Positions 53,209-63,966 of a DNA stretch of 64,000 nt are shown in pieces. Source of the DNA: Verrucomicrobiales bacterium. GTDB lineage: Bacteria; Verrucomicrobiota; Verrucomicrobiia; Verrucomicrobiales; V1-33. Both the position numbers and the translations under genes were made by a program. The stretch is taken from the NCBI GenBank assembly GCA_018003315.1, contig JAGNEJ010000005.1:55143-119142 (forward strand). The letters are read 5' to 3'. Under the pieces are notes generated by a model, which was given only the letters and a program-made list of their open reading frames with translations, was not told the origin of the DNA and made no database searches. The first letter of the stretch is position 1, and the number at the start of each line of letters is the position of its first letter.

Positions 53209-56200
53209 ATGAAATTTTACGCCATTCTCGTTCTGAGTTTTCTGTCAGGCTCAACGGCCGGTTCGCTGACGGCGCAGGAACCAAAACCTGCGGATCTCTA
53301 TGCCCCTGACAATTTGATGGCGTGGTGCATCGTGCCGTTCGACAGCAAAAAGCGCGGCCCGGAGGAACGGGCGGGCATGCTGGAGCGCCTCGGCCTGCGC
53401 CGCCTGGCTTACGACTGGCGGGCGGAACATGTGCCGACGTTTGATGCCGAAGTCGAGGCGATGCAGCGCCACCGCATTGAAATCACCGCGTGGTGGTTTC
53501 CCGGTGCGCTGGATGCCGATGCCCGAGCCATTCTGGGCGTGATCGAGCGGCACCGCATTCACCCGCAGTTGTGGGTGACCGGCGGCGGTACCCTGTTGCA
53601 GCCTGGAAAGGAACATGCCGCCCGCATCGAAGCCGAAGCGGAACGGATCCGCCCCATCGTCACAGCCGCCGCCCGGCTCGGCTGCCAGGTGGGACTTTAC
53701 AACCACGGCGGATGGTTTGGCGAACCGGAGAACCAACTGGATGTCATCACTAGGTTGGAAACGGACGGCCTGCGCAATGTCGGCATCGTTTACAACTTCC
53801 ATCACGGACACGCCCACCTGCCGCGCTTTGGGGAATTGGTCAGGAAAATGAAACCCCGCCTGCTGGCGGTCAATCTCAACGGCATGGTGCGGGACGGAGA
53901 GCAAAGCGGGCGGAAAATCCTGACATTGGGTGCGGGCGACCAGGATCTGGAAATGCTGCGGGTGCTGCAGGCCAGCGGCTGGAAGGGCCCGGTGGGAATC
54001 ATTGATCACCGTCCGGAAACCGACAGCGAGCAGACGCTTTCGGAAAACCTGCGCGGACTGGCGTGGCTGCGCGCGGAACTGAACGCCCCTGGCTCCGGCG
54101 GGAAACGCCCAGGTATGGGACCGGCGCAGCCTGGAAGCTCCCTGCCGCCAGCTCCGGCAGCGTTTTTCCCGGATGCCCTTCCGCTGCACCCGGAAAACCA
54201 CCCGTGGCATCTCCATCCGGTGAACCGCGACCGGATCTACGATTTTTATGCCAAGCAGGCGCGGCGTTTCGCCGCCGTTTCCCCGATGCCGGCGCTGGTG
54301 CCATCGTATCCGGGTCTGGACGGCGGACGGCATGGCCACTGGGGCAACCAGAATGAGGAAATCTGGCGCGATGCCCGCTGGAATGACATGGATGCCGGAG
54401 GCCTGCAGTGCGGGATCGTGGCCATCGACGGAAAAACGATCCCCCGGGCCGTGTGCGTGCAGTTGGGCGACCAGCGCGAACTCTCCGCCTGCTTCAATTC
54501 CGAAACCCTGACATGGGAAGCGGTCTGGAAGGGCCCCCGCCTGCTGCGGTCCGACTCCTTCCGCTGGGGCATGCTTCACGCCCTGGTCCCCGACGGACAA
54601 CGGCTGCCTGCACCGGCAAGCGCATCCGCAGCACCGGGCAGCTTCACCTGGCATGGCTTTTACCGTCAGGGGAAAAAGGTCCTCTTCGCCTTCGCCAAGG
54701 ACGGTGCCGAATGGCTGGAAACCGCCTGGGTGGAAAACGGTTCCTTTGTCCGCAGCCGCGAAAAGGCCGGCGGAATCCTCGGAACGCTGGCGAAAGGCGG
54801 GGCGGCACAGTGGCCGCAGATTCTGGAATCGAAGGGACAGACCGGCAGCGGCAGCCCGTTTGCGGTGGACACCCTGACATTTCCACCGACGCCGTGGAAA
54901 TCCCTCTGGCACGTCGGCGGGCACGATTTTCTGCCCAACGGCGCCGCGGCGCTCTGCACGTTTGAAGGCGAGGTTTGGATGGTCAGCGGGATTGATGCCG
55001 GCCTGGAACGGCTGCGCTGGAAACGCTTTGCCAGCGGGCTGAACCAGCCGCTGGGATTGAAGGTCGTCGATGGCAAGATCTGCCTGCTCTGCCGCGACCA
55101 GTTGACCCGGCTGCACGATTTCAACGGTGACGGCGAAGCCGACTTCTACGAGTGCCTGTCCCGTGCCTTTGAAACTCCGGTGGGCGGGCATGACTACCTG
55201 ACCGGACTCGAAACCGATGCCGAAGGCCGCTTCTACTTCGCATCCGGCAAGGGTGGAATCCTCCGCCTTTCCATCGGACGAAATTCCGTGGAAACCCTGG
55301 CGACAGGTTTCCGAAATCCCAACGGATTGGCGGTGGGGCCGCAGGGGAAAGTGGTGGCCGCTGCGCAGGAGGGCGACTGGACGGCAGCCTCGCTGCTCGC
55401 GGAAATTGTTCCCGGCGGACACTACCGCCACGGCGGACCGCGGCCCGGTCCGCTCGGCAATCTGCCGCCCACGATTTATTTTCCGCGCGGCGTGGACAAT
55501 TCCTGCGGCGGCCAGGTGTTTTGCGACTCCGACCGCTGGGGGCTGCCGGAGGGTTCGCTGGTGCATCTTTCCTGGGGAACCGGCACGGCACTGCTGGTCT
55601 TGCTGGAATCCCTCGACGGGCAGACACAGGGATGCGCCGTGCCGCTGCCGGGGGAATTCCGCTCAGGGGCGCACCGCGGACGCTTCCGTCCGCAGGACGG
55701 CCATCTCTACGTCGCCGGCTGCACGGGCTGGGGCACCTACACGCCGGAGGAGGGATGTTTCGAGCGTCTGCGCTGGACCGGCGCTCCCGTCCAGGCTCCG
55801 GTGGCCGTGTATGCGCATGAAAACGGCCTGCGGTTTGATTTTCCCACCCCGCTCGATCCGTCCGCCGCTCGGCCGGAAAAATGGTTCGCGCAGCAGTGGA
55901 ATTACCTGATCGGTCCCGCCTATGGCAGCGACGAATACTCCGTCCGCTGGCCGTCCACCCCAGGGCATGATGTGCTGAAGGTGGAAAGCGTCCACCTGCT
56001 CGGCAGCGGCACCGCGGTGTTTCTTGAAATCCCGCAATTGCTGCCCTGCCACCAACTGCACGTGCACGGAGAGGTTCCCGGATTTGTCAGTCAGGATTTT
56101 TTCCTGACATTGCACCGGCTGGGCCAGCCCTTTGCCGGATATCCGGGCTACAAGGCGGTTGCCAAACATCTTCCCGGCCACGCTGCCGGAACCGCGCAGG

Positions 56201-56607
56201 AAGTGCAGCCGTCCGCGTTTGAAAAAGGCATTCCGGGGCGTGCCATCAAAATCCAAACCGCCGCCGGACTGGTGTTTGCCCAAAAGGAACTGCATGCCAG
56301 GGCGGGGGAGCAGCTTTCCCTGACGCTGGAAAACCCTGACCTCATTGCGCACAACTGGGTGCTGGGCACGCCCGGCAGCATGGAGCGCATCGCCGACCTG
56401 GCCGACCGCGCCCTGACGGATCCCGCCGCGCTGTCCCGCAGCTATGTTCCGCAGTGCCCGGAAGTGCTGTGCCACACGCGCCTTGTCGAGGCCGGACGTT
56501 CCATCACCATTCATTTCCAGGCCCCGCTGCAGAAGGGAGACTATCCTTTTCTCTGCACCTTTCCCGGCCACACCCGGATCATGCGGGGCGTGCTGCATGT
56601 GGAATGA
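53209..56607 (+). CDS. Exported multidomain protein: TIM barrel, DUF6797-like, beta-propeller and azurin-type copper domain
   Basis: Encodes 1132 residues from ATG 53209 with signal peptide FYAILVLSFLSGSTAGS. Residues ~25-290 look like a sugar-isomerase-type TIM barrel (AEVEAMQRHRIEITAWWFPG-like HRIEITAWWFPG, QVGLYNHGGWFGEP). Residues ~320-560 (HPWHLHPVNRDRIYDFYAKQ, GRHGHWGNQNEEIWRDARW) resemble DUF6797. Residues ~570-890 are a propeller (LTGLETDAEGRFYFASGKGG). The C-terminal ~90 residues are azurin-like, with copper ligands H1048 (IAHNWVLG) and C1116, H1121, M1125 (CTFPGHTRIM) at the spacing of true azurins. It is probably a periplasmic or outer-membrane redox enzyme delivering electrons to its own copper centre. 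Confidence 0.85.
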   Translation: MKFYAILVLSFLSGSTAGSLTAQEPKPADLYAPDNLMAWCIVPFDSKKRGPEERAGMLERLGLRRLAYDWRAEHVPTFDAEVEAMQRHRIEITAWWFPGALDADARAILGVIERHRIHPQLWVTGGGTLLQPGKEHAARIEAEAERIRPIVTAAARLGCQVGLYNHGGWFGEPENQLDVITRLETDGLRNVGIVYNFHHGHAHLPRFGELVRKMKPRLLAVNLNGMVRDGEQSGRKILTLGAGDQDLEMLRVLQASGWKGPVGIIDHRPETDSEQTLSENLRGLAWLRAELNAPGSGGKRPGMGPAQPGSSLPPAPAAFFPDALPLHPENHPWHLHPVNRDRIYDFYAKQARRFAAVSPMPALVPSYPGLDGGRHGHWGNQNEEIWRDARWNDMDAGGLQCGIVAIDGKTIPRAVCVQLGDQRELSACFNSETLTWEAVWKGPRLLRSDSFRWGMLHALVPDGQRLPAPASASAAPGSFTWHGFYRQGKKVLFAFAKDGAEWLETAWVENGSFVRSREKAGGILGTLAKGGAAQWPQILESKGQTGSGSPFAVDTLTFPPTPWKSLWHVGGHDFLPNGAAALCTFEGEVWMVSGIDAGLERLRWKRFASGLNQPLGLKVVDGKICLLCRDQLTRLHDFNGDGEADFYECLSRAFETPVGGHDYLTGLETDAEGRFYFASGKGGILRLSIGRNSVETLATGFRNPNGLAVGPQGKVVAAAQEGDWTAASLLAEIVPGGHYRHGGPRPGPLGNLPPTIYFPRGVDNSCGGQVFCDSDRWGLPEGSLVHLSWGTGTALLVLLESLDGQTQGCAVPLPGEFRSGAHRGRFRPQDGHLYVAGCTGWGTYTPEEGCFERLRWTGAPVQAPVAVYAHENGLRFDFPTPLDPSAARPEKWFAQQWNYLIGPAYGSDEYSVRWPSTPGHDVLKVESVHLLGSGTAVFLEIPQLLPCHQLHVHGEVPGFVSQDFFLTLHRLGQPFAGYPGYKAVAKHLPGHAAGTAQEVQPSAFEKGIPGRAIKIQTAAGLVFAQKELHARAGEQLSLTLENPDLIAHNWVLGTPGSMERIADLADRALTDPAALSRSYVPQCPEVLCHTRLVEAGRSITIHFQAPLQKGDYPFLCTFPGHTRIMRGVLHVE

Positions 56608-56678
56608 CCGCCTGACCCTGACAGGTTTTCTCCCGTTGCAGGATGCGGCACCCCCGTGGATAGACAGCGTCTTTGTTC

Positions 56679-57632
56679 ATGCCGCTGTCCCCACTGCATC
56701 TGCTCACCGCCATTCTGCCGGTTTTCGGCATCATGGTGCTGGGTTTCTGGTTCCGCCGCCGCGGATGGCTGGCGGAATCGGCCGACCGTTCGATTCTTTT
56801 TCTCACCATCAATGTCACCTATCCCGCCCTGATTCTGCGCAAGGTGCTGCGGGATGAAACCCTGCATGATCCGGCCAACATCTGGCTGCCTGCAGCCTGT
56901 GGGGCGGGATTCCTCACCCTGGGAATCGCCATTGCGTGGCTGGCTGCACCCATCTTCGGACTGCGCGGCGGGGCGGTGCGCCGGACCTTTGCCTTGTCCG
57001 TTTCCGTGCAGAATTACGGGTATCTGCCATTTCCCATCCTGACGGCGCTCTTTCCGCACTCCCCCTGGGCCGGCGTGCTGTTTGTTTACAGCCTGGGCAT
57101 TGAGATTGTCCTTTGGACCCTGGGCGTCGTTCTTCTCACGGGACACCTTGGACGCGCCGCGCGGCATGTGTTCAACCCGGTGGTCGGCAGTATCATTGTC
57201 GGACTGTTTCTGAACCTCAGCGGCATCGACCGCCATGTTCCGGACTGGTCGCTGCAGTTGGCGGAAATGCTCGGTGCGCTCTCCATTCCGCTGGGCTTGT
57301 TAATGGCCGGGGTGTCACTGGCGGACCTGCGCCGGCTTCCCGGCCGGTCATCCGGTTGGGGCGTTCCGTTGGGCGGACTGATGCTGCGCTTGGTAGTGCT
57401 TCCCGCCACCATGCTGCTGCCCATGCTGTTCTTGTCGCCCTCGCTGGAATTCCGCCGCGTCATTGCCATTCAGGCCGCCATGCCTGCGGCGGTTTTTCCC
57501 ATGATCATGGCCCGCCGCTACGGGGGGGATGAGCCGACGGCCGTGCGGGTCATCGTGTTCACCACCCTGGCCAGTCTGGCGACCATCCCCTTTTTCGCAC
57601 CCGCGGCCCTCCGCTGGCTTGGTGTTGGCTGA
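56679..57632 (+). CDS. AEC (auxin efflux carrier) family transporter
   Basis: Encodes 317 residues from ATG 56679; a TTG at 56673 would add two. It has about ten hydrophobic segments in two five-helix halves typical of AEC permeases: LTAILPVFGIMVLGFWFRRR at the start, NVTYPALILRKVL and SVQNYGYLPFPIL with the broken-helix Pro/Asn motifs, then GALSIPLGLLMAGVSLADL and AIQAAMPAAVFPMIMA in the second half. The family exports or takes up small carboxylates and other anions; the substrate is unknown. It follows the azurin-fusion gene by 71 bases. Confidence 0.92.
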   Translation: MPLSPLHLLTAILPVFGIMVLGFWFRRRGWLAESADRSILFLTINVTYPALILRKVLRDETLHDPANIWLPAACGAGFLTLGIAIAWLAAPIFGLRGGAVRRTFALSVSVQNYGYLPFPILTALFPHSPWAGVLFVYSLGIEIVLWTLGVVLLTGHLGRAARHVFNPVVGSIIVGLFLNLSGIDRHVPDWSLQLAEMLGALSIPLGLLMAGVSLADLRRLPGRSSGWGVPLGGLMLRLVVLPATMLLPMLFLSPSLEFRRVIAIQAAMPAAVFPMIMARRYGGDEPTAVRVIVFTTLASLATIPFFAPAALRWLGVG

Positions 57633-57697
57633 AATGCGGATCCCGTCCGCGCGCCCTGCTTGCTTTTGCGGCTGGGTGGCGTTTGCTTCCGCTTCGC

Positions 57698-58213
57698 ATG
57701 AGAACCGCCATTTATCCGGGCAGCTTCGACCCGATCACCAACGGGCACGTCGATGTCATCGAACGCGCTGCGGACCTGTTTGACCGGGTGCTCATCGCCG
57801 TGGCACGCAACAGCGAAAAGCAGCCGCTGTTCTCCGTGGAGGAGCGGCTCGACCTCATCCGCCGAACCATGGCGCACCGGGCAAACATCTCCGCAGTCAC
57901 CTTTGACGGCCTGCTGGTGGAGTTCGCCCACCGCGCCGGAGCCAGGGTCATCATCCGCGGATTGCGGGCGGTCACCGATTTCGAATATGAATTCCAGATG
58001 GCGCTCATGAACCACCGGCTGCAGCCGAAAGTGGAAACGGTGTTCGTCGCCGCCCGTGAGGAGAATACCTATGTCAGCTCCCGGCTCATCAAGGAAGTGG
58101 CGCGCCTTGGCGGTCCCATCGAGGGCTTGGTTCCGCCCCCTGCAGCGGCCGCCTTGAGGGAGCGATTCGGTCCCGCCGACGGCGCAAGCCAAACGCCACG
58201 CGGTCCTGCCTGA
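57698..58213 (+). CDS. coaD: Phosphopantetheine adenylyltransferase
   Basis: Encodes 171 residues from ATG 57698, the usual length. It transfers AMP from ATP to 4'-phosphopantetheine in CoA synthesis (cytoplasm). The nucleotidyltransferase motifs are TAIYPGSFDPITNGHVDVIE (with the T/HxGH-type site), VIIRGLRAVTDFEYEFQMA, and TYVSSRLIKEVARLGG (the ISSTxIKE-type motif). The C-terminal ~20 residues after VPPPAAAALRERF are extra and disordered-looking. It starts 65 bases after the AEC transporter gene. Confidence 0.97.
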   Translation: MRTAIYPGSFDPITNGHVDVIERAADLFDRVLIAVARNSEKQPLFSVEERLDLIRRTMAHRANISAVTFDGLLVEFAHRAGARVIIRGLRAVTDFEYEFQMALMNHRLQPKVETVFVAAREENTYVSSRLIKEVARLGGPIEGLVPPPAAAALRERFGPADGASQTPRGPA

Positions 58214-58352
58214 CTTGGCGCAGCACTCCGCCAAATGAAATTCAGGCGGTGATCCGGAGCGGTGCTTTGGCCTGGAAAGCAGCCGCCATTGGCCATGATT
58301 TGACGGTTTTCAGGCGAAGTCGTTCGTGGCATGATCCGCCTGCATTCCTCAC

Positions 58353-59918
58353 ATGATTTCACTGCGCCACCTGTTCCTGCCCCCGGCAATCAGTTCGCTG
58401 GTTTTCGCCTCCCTCCTCCCGTCGGCAGCGGAATATACCGATGACATCGGCTATGTGCGGCTGAAGGCTGAATTGGGGGCGGCGACGCCGAATGGTGCCG
58501 GCCTGAGCGTGGCGCAGATCGAGGCTCCTTCCAACGGCGCCTACGCTCCATTGGGCGGTTCCGGAACCTTCACCGGCACGCCTCCGTTTGCCGGAAAACA
58601 ATTCACCCTGAAATCCGGAGACAGCCAGGGCAGCTTCCATGCGAGTGAAGTGGGACGGCAATTTTATGGCGATGCCCTTTGGGGAGGAAGATTTGGCATG
58701 GCCACGGGCATCACAGGCATCAACTGCCATGAAGCCAACAACTGGGCTGGCAGCGGCATGCTCACGCCGATTTTCGGGGCGCCCTTTGCGGAGACGAAGG
58801 CGGTGCAGAATCACTCCTGGGCCAACGGTGCGACCGCGGGCAGCGAGGCGACGTTCACCGACTGGCTGCGGCGGCTGGATTTTGCCGTGCGGCGGGATGG
58901 ATTTCTCTGTTCGGTGGGCACCGCAAATGACCCGTCGGGGGATGTTCCCGTGCTCCTCGCCTCGGCGTATAACATTGTTTCCGTCGGTGTCAGCAGCGGC
59001 CAGCACAACCACGGACTGACCATTTCCACCGGCGGATTCGACGGCCCCGGCAGGGTGAAGCCGGAGATGGTCGCGCCGTCGGACTTCACCAGCTATGCCA
59101 CCGCCATGGTCAGCGCGGCCGCCACCTGCCTGCGCCAGGCGGCCGCCACTGCCAATTCCCGAAAACCCGAAACGCTGAAGGCGATTCTCATGGCGGGGGC
59201 CACCAAGCAGGAATTCCCCGGATGGGCGCGCACCTCCACCAGGCCGCTGGACCTGACATTTGGAGCCGGGGAACTGAACATCCATCACAGCTACCACATT
59301 CTCATGGGCGGCGAGCAGCCGGTGAATGCTGCCGCTCCCGTGGCCGCGACGGGATGGGACTACGGAAGCATTTCTCCCAGCGACACCCGGGACTATCTCA
59401 TCACCATTGCGCCGACGATGAACGGCGCTGAACTCTCCGCAGTGCTGGCCTGGAACCGCATCATCACCGACTCCATTCCGGGCCCTGGCTTCTCCCCATC
59501 CCCCTCGCTGCCGAACCTCACCCTGACGCTTTACCGGACTCCCGGAACGCCGGGAGTCCAGGTGGATTCAAGCGCCAGCCCGGTGGACAACATCGAGCAC
59601 ATCCACCAGCCCAGCCTGCTTTGCGGCACCTTTCGGCTCCGAGTCACTTCCTCATCCGCGAGCGACTACGCCCTGGCCTGGCGGGTGACGCCGCCGGAGC
59701 CGCCAGCCATCCGCTACGCCGCCGGGCCCGCCGGCAGCCTGACATTTTCATTCACGAGCCTGGTTCCAGGGCAGGCCTACGAGCTGGCGGTTTCTCCGGA
59801 TCTTGCCTCCTGGTCCACCGTGCACGCATTCACCGCTGCCACCGCGACTCTGGCGTGGGTCATGCCGTTTCCACCCGAATCGCGGCGGTTCTACCGGCTT
59901 CAATGGACCTGCCAGTGA
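58353..59918 (+). CDS. Exported subtilisin-like (S8) protease-like protein with altered active site
   Basis: Encodes 521 residues with a signal peptide (HLFLPPAISSLVFASLLPSA). A degenerate S8 pattern is visible: SVAQIEAPSNGA where the catalytic Asp strand (usually AVIDTG) should be, SFHASEVGRQFYG in place of HGTHVAG, NIVSVGVSSGQ, and RVKPEMVAPSDFTSYATAMV with the Ser in TSYAT (usually GTSxAxP). His and Ser are kept, while Glu replaces Asp. The C-terminal ~180 residues are a beta-rich, P-domain-like part (TRDYLITIAPTMNGAELSAV). Reduced or different protease activity is possible. Its 3' end overlaps the convergent membrane-protein gene by 59 bases. Confidence 0.78.
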   Translation: MISLRHLFLPPAISSLVFASLLPSAAEYTDDIGYVRLKAELGAATPNGAGLSVAQIEAPSNGAYAPLGGSGTFTGTPPFAGKQFTLKSGDSQGSFHASEVGRQFYGDALWGGRFGMATGITGINCHEANNWAGSGMLTPIFGAPFAETKAVQNHSWANGATAGSEATFTDWLRRLDFAVRRDGFLCSVGTANDPSGDVPVLLASAYNIVSVGVSSGQHNHGLTISTGGFDGPGRVKPEMVAPSDFTSYATAMVSAAATCLRQAAATANSRKPETLKAILMAGATKQEFPGWARTSTRPLDLTFGAGELNIHHSYHILMGGEQPVNAAAPVAATGWDYGSISPSDTRDYLITIAPTMNGAELSAVLAWNRIITDSIPGPGFSPSPSLPNLTLTLYRTPGTPGVQVDSSASPVDNIEHIHQPSLLCGTFRLRVTSSSASDYALAWRVTPPEPPAIRYAAGPAGSLTFSFTSLVPGQAYELAVSPDLASWSTVHAFTAATATLAWVMPFPPESRRFYRLQWTCQ

Positions 59919-60633
59919 AGCAGGATGGTGCCAGGCGATTGCGCCACCGTGCGATGCCGAACGGTAGGTAGAGGACCAGATAAAATGTCAGGGAAAGACC
60001 CGCCAGCACGAGGATTTGAGCGGGCGACGGCGGTGCGGGCATTTTGTCGAACAGGCTGGGATTGTCAGGACGGCGACAGATGAAGGCGTAGTTTGACCCC
60101 ATGAGCAGGTTCACCGTCGCGACCACGGTCAGATAAACCGCCGACCACCCCCAGGCCAGCCAGACGCCCTTCCAGCGCGGCCAGCAGCGCCAGGAAATGG
60201 TCAGGTGAAATGCGGCGATCACCACTCCGGCGTGGAGCAGGAAAAAGACAAAAAATTCCGGATGTGGAAAATCATGCTGAAGGTTCGGTGTCAGCAGGCC
60301 GTTGAGCGTGCCGGACATGCCCCAAAAATAGGCAATTTCCACCAGCATCTGGCGGCGCAGCAGCAGGGCGAAACCGGCGACCAGGGCCGCGACGTCGCAG
60401 TATTGGAGCGGCAGGATGTTGTCTGCATCCAGTGCTCCCATGGACGCGGCCACGCCAAAGCGCAGCGGAAACGCCAGCAGCAGCAGAATGGCGAGCGTCC
60501 GCTCACCGCTTTGCGCCCAGGGACTGGCTCGCCGGCTCAGCAGCAGGAGCAGCACGCTGGTGCCCAGCGCACCACCCAGCACGGCAAGGTGGGACGGGCT
60601 GAAAATAACGATGGGTGGAGTGTCGCGCCACAT
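59860..60633 (-). CDS. TIGR02206-type (YwaF-like) integral membrane protein
   Basis: Encodes 257 residues from ATG 60633 with about seven hydrophobic segments. The pattern MGALDADNILPLQYCDVAAL, YFWGMSGTLNGLLTPNL, FPHPEFFVFFLLHAGVVIAA, MGSNYAFICRRPDNPSLFD and FYLVLYLPFGIARW is that of the YwaF/TIGR02206 family found in Firmicutes and others. The function is unknown; the conserved polar residues inside helices suggest a transporter or a membrane enzyme. It overlaps the convergent subtilase-like gene and is divergent from the DUF423 gene (88 bases). Confidence 0.85.
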   Translation of the reverse strand: MWRDTPPIVIFSPSHLAVLGGALGTSVLLLLLSRRASPWAQSGERTLAILLLLAFPLRFGVAASMGALDADNILPLQYCDVAALVAGFALLLRRQMLVEIAYFWGMSGTLNGLLTPNLQHDFPHPEFFVFFLLHAGVVIAAFHLTISWRCWPRWKGVWLAWGWSAVYLTVVATVNLLMGSNYAFICRRPDNPSLFDKMPAPPSPAQILVLAGLSLTFYLVLYLPFGIARWRNRLAPSCFTGRSIEAGRTAAIRVETA

Positions 60634-60721
60634 GCGGAAATGGGGGATTGGAGGGAAATTCCCTGGTGGCAATGGTGTCGCGGTGGAGTATGTCCGGCAA
60701 GAATAATCAACCCGCTCCGCC

Positions 60722-61162
60722 ATGCCCTCCCAACCCCGCTTGCCTTCCGGCCTCCCCGGTGAATTCGACCCGAACCAGCGCGACCATTCGCAGGGCGGCG
60801 GAATTTTCCGGGTTGGCGCACGCATGGCAGCAGTGCTGGCGTTGCTGGCCGTGGCCCTCGGTGCCATGGGAGCCCATGCACTGAAGGAAACCCTGGAGGC
60901 AACGCCCAAGGCGCTGGATAACTGGAGGACCGCCGCCCAGTATCATCTCGTTCATGCCGTGGCGCTCTATTTCCTGGCACTGCGTCCGGTGAAATGCGCC
61001 TGGTGGCTGCTCTTTGCCGGCACGGTGCTTTTCAGCGGCTCACTCTATCTGTGGTGCCTGACACAGGTGAAATTTCTGGTGCACCTGACTCCCGTCGGCG
61101 GTCTGGCCCTGATTGCTGGCTGGCTGGTGCTCGCCTGCAAACTGCCCCGGACCTCGGCCTGA
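60722..61162 (+). CDS. DUF423 (YgdD-like) inner-membrane protein
   Basis: Encodes 146 residues; ATG 60824 (RMAAVLALLAVALGAMGAH) would give a length of 112, closer to family members, and the extra N-terminus here is Pro/Arg-rich. Typical segments are VALGAMGAHALKETLEATPK, WRTAAQYHLVHAVALYFLAL, GTVLFSGSLYLWCLT and LTPVGGLALIAGWLVLA, giving four membrane helices. The role of DUF423 proteins is unknown. It is ten bases upstream of recQ and probably co-transcribed with it. Confidence 0.88.
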   Translation: MPSQPRLPSGLPGEFDPNQRDHSQGGGIFRVGARMAAVLALLAVALGAMGAHALKETLEATPKALDNWRTAAQYHLVHAVALYFLALRPVKCAWWLLFAGTVLFSGSLYLWCLTQVKFLVHLTPVGGLALIAGWLVLACKLPRTSA

Positions 61163-61172
61163 TTCGCCGCCC

Positions 61173-63101
<1,929 letters not shown>

Positions 63102-63549
63102 ACACGCACCGGCGGACGGACCTCCGCGGCGGCCGATCACCTGCTGCCTCGATCCAGCACACAGCGGCATCCGCATGAAATCAGCGAGACTGGGGGACAT
63201 TCTCCGCTGCCACTTGTCCGCGTGGTGCATCGCCAATGGCAGCGGGACTGCGCGGGGAAAAACTGGTCGGGCTGGCGGGCTGGCTTGTGAAGGCATGGCT
63301 GGGCTTGGTTTTACGGGCTTTTGTGCATCGCTGAGTTCTGTCGCCGACGTGGGGAACTGTGGGTGCGATGGGTGGTTTTGCTGAAATCTTTATGGATTTC
63401 AGTGAATCTGTCCCCAACCAGTCCCGCAGCCGGCGGATTGCCGATTCGTTGATCCGGTTGACGGGGATTCTTCATGGGTATCGTCTACCACGCCGACACT
63501 GCCGATCAATGTCTTTCGTTCTGCAACATGCTGTCTAAGGAGGGGCCTG
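63102..63549. other. Intergenic stretch without a convincing gene
   Basis: About 450 bases between recQ and the orphan gene. The reading frames here are short and not protein-like. The only structure I can point to is a perfect 8-bp inverted repeat at 63381-63402. No tRNA or strong terminator was seen. Confidence 0.5.
63381..63402. repeat. Small inverted repeat in the recQ downstream region
   Basis: CTGAAATC (63381-63388) pairs perfectly with GATTTCAG (63395-63402) around a TTTATG loop. A T-run is lacking on the plus strand, so it is a poor terminator; an operator or chance are equally possible. Confidence 0.3.
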
Positions 63550-63966
63550 CTAATCGGAGTCGATCCACATTCTGACCAGTTCCACATCTTCAAGAGCGCC
63601 CGACGGATCGAACTTCACCAGCCATTCGCCGCCGCTGTTCCAGCCGTCATGTGGGCGGTGGCCGAACTCAATGTGAAAGGTACGGTCACCGCATGCCTCA
63701 GCCCGCAGAACGTAACCAAACGCTGAGTCACACCTTGTCAGGACATCCAGGCTTTGTCCTTGAGCCAACTCCTCGTAAATCAGGTTGAAGGCCGCGCAGC
63801 GTGAAAAGCTGAGGCCTGATTTCAAAAATACCCTCAACCGCAGATCTCCCAGTAAAGTTCTGGCATTAGCGTTCCGGCTTCGCCAAAGCTGCGCCTCGCT
63901 GAGATATTTCCAGCCGAACGCATGGTCGCTGTCGCCGTGGGTCTCGCGGTGTTTCCAGCGCTCCAT
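63550..63966 (-). CDS. Hypothetical protein of unknown family
   Basis: Encodes 138 residues. I do not recognise a family. The sequence looks protein-like: GWKYLSEAQLWRSRNANART, FSRCAAFNLIYEELAQGQ, FGHRPHDGWNSGGEWLVKFD and EDVELVRMWIDSD at the C-terminus. It has no signal peptide or membrane segment. The size, the aromatic and acidic C-terminus and the solitary position recall immunity-type or orphan accessory proteins, but that is a guess. Its upstream region reaches the window edge, so the promoter and any partner gene are only partly visible. Confidence 0.55.
   Translation of the reverse strand: MERWKHRETHGDSDHAFGWKYLSEAQLWRSRNANARTLLGDLRLRVFLKSGLSFSRCAAFNLIYEELAQGQSLDVLTRCDSAFGYVLRAEACGDRTFHIEFGHRPHDGWNSGGEWLVKFDPSGALEDVELVRMWIDSD

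Noticed and set aside
63175..63384. 69-codon plus-strand frame after recQ
   Set aside because: Gly/Cys-rich, no family, no recognisable start context; not protein-like enough.
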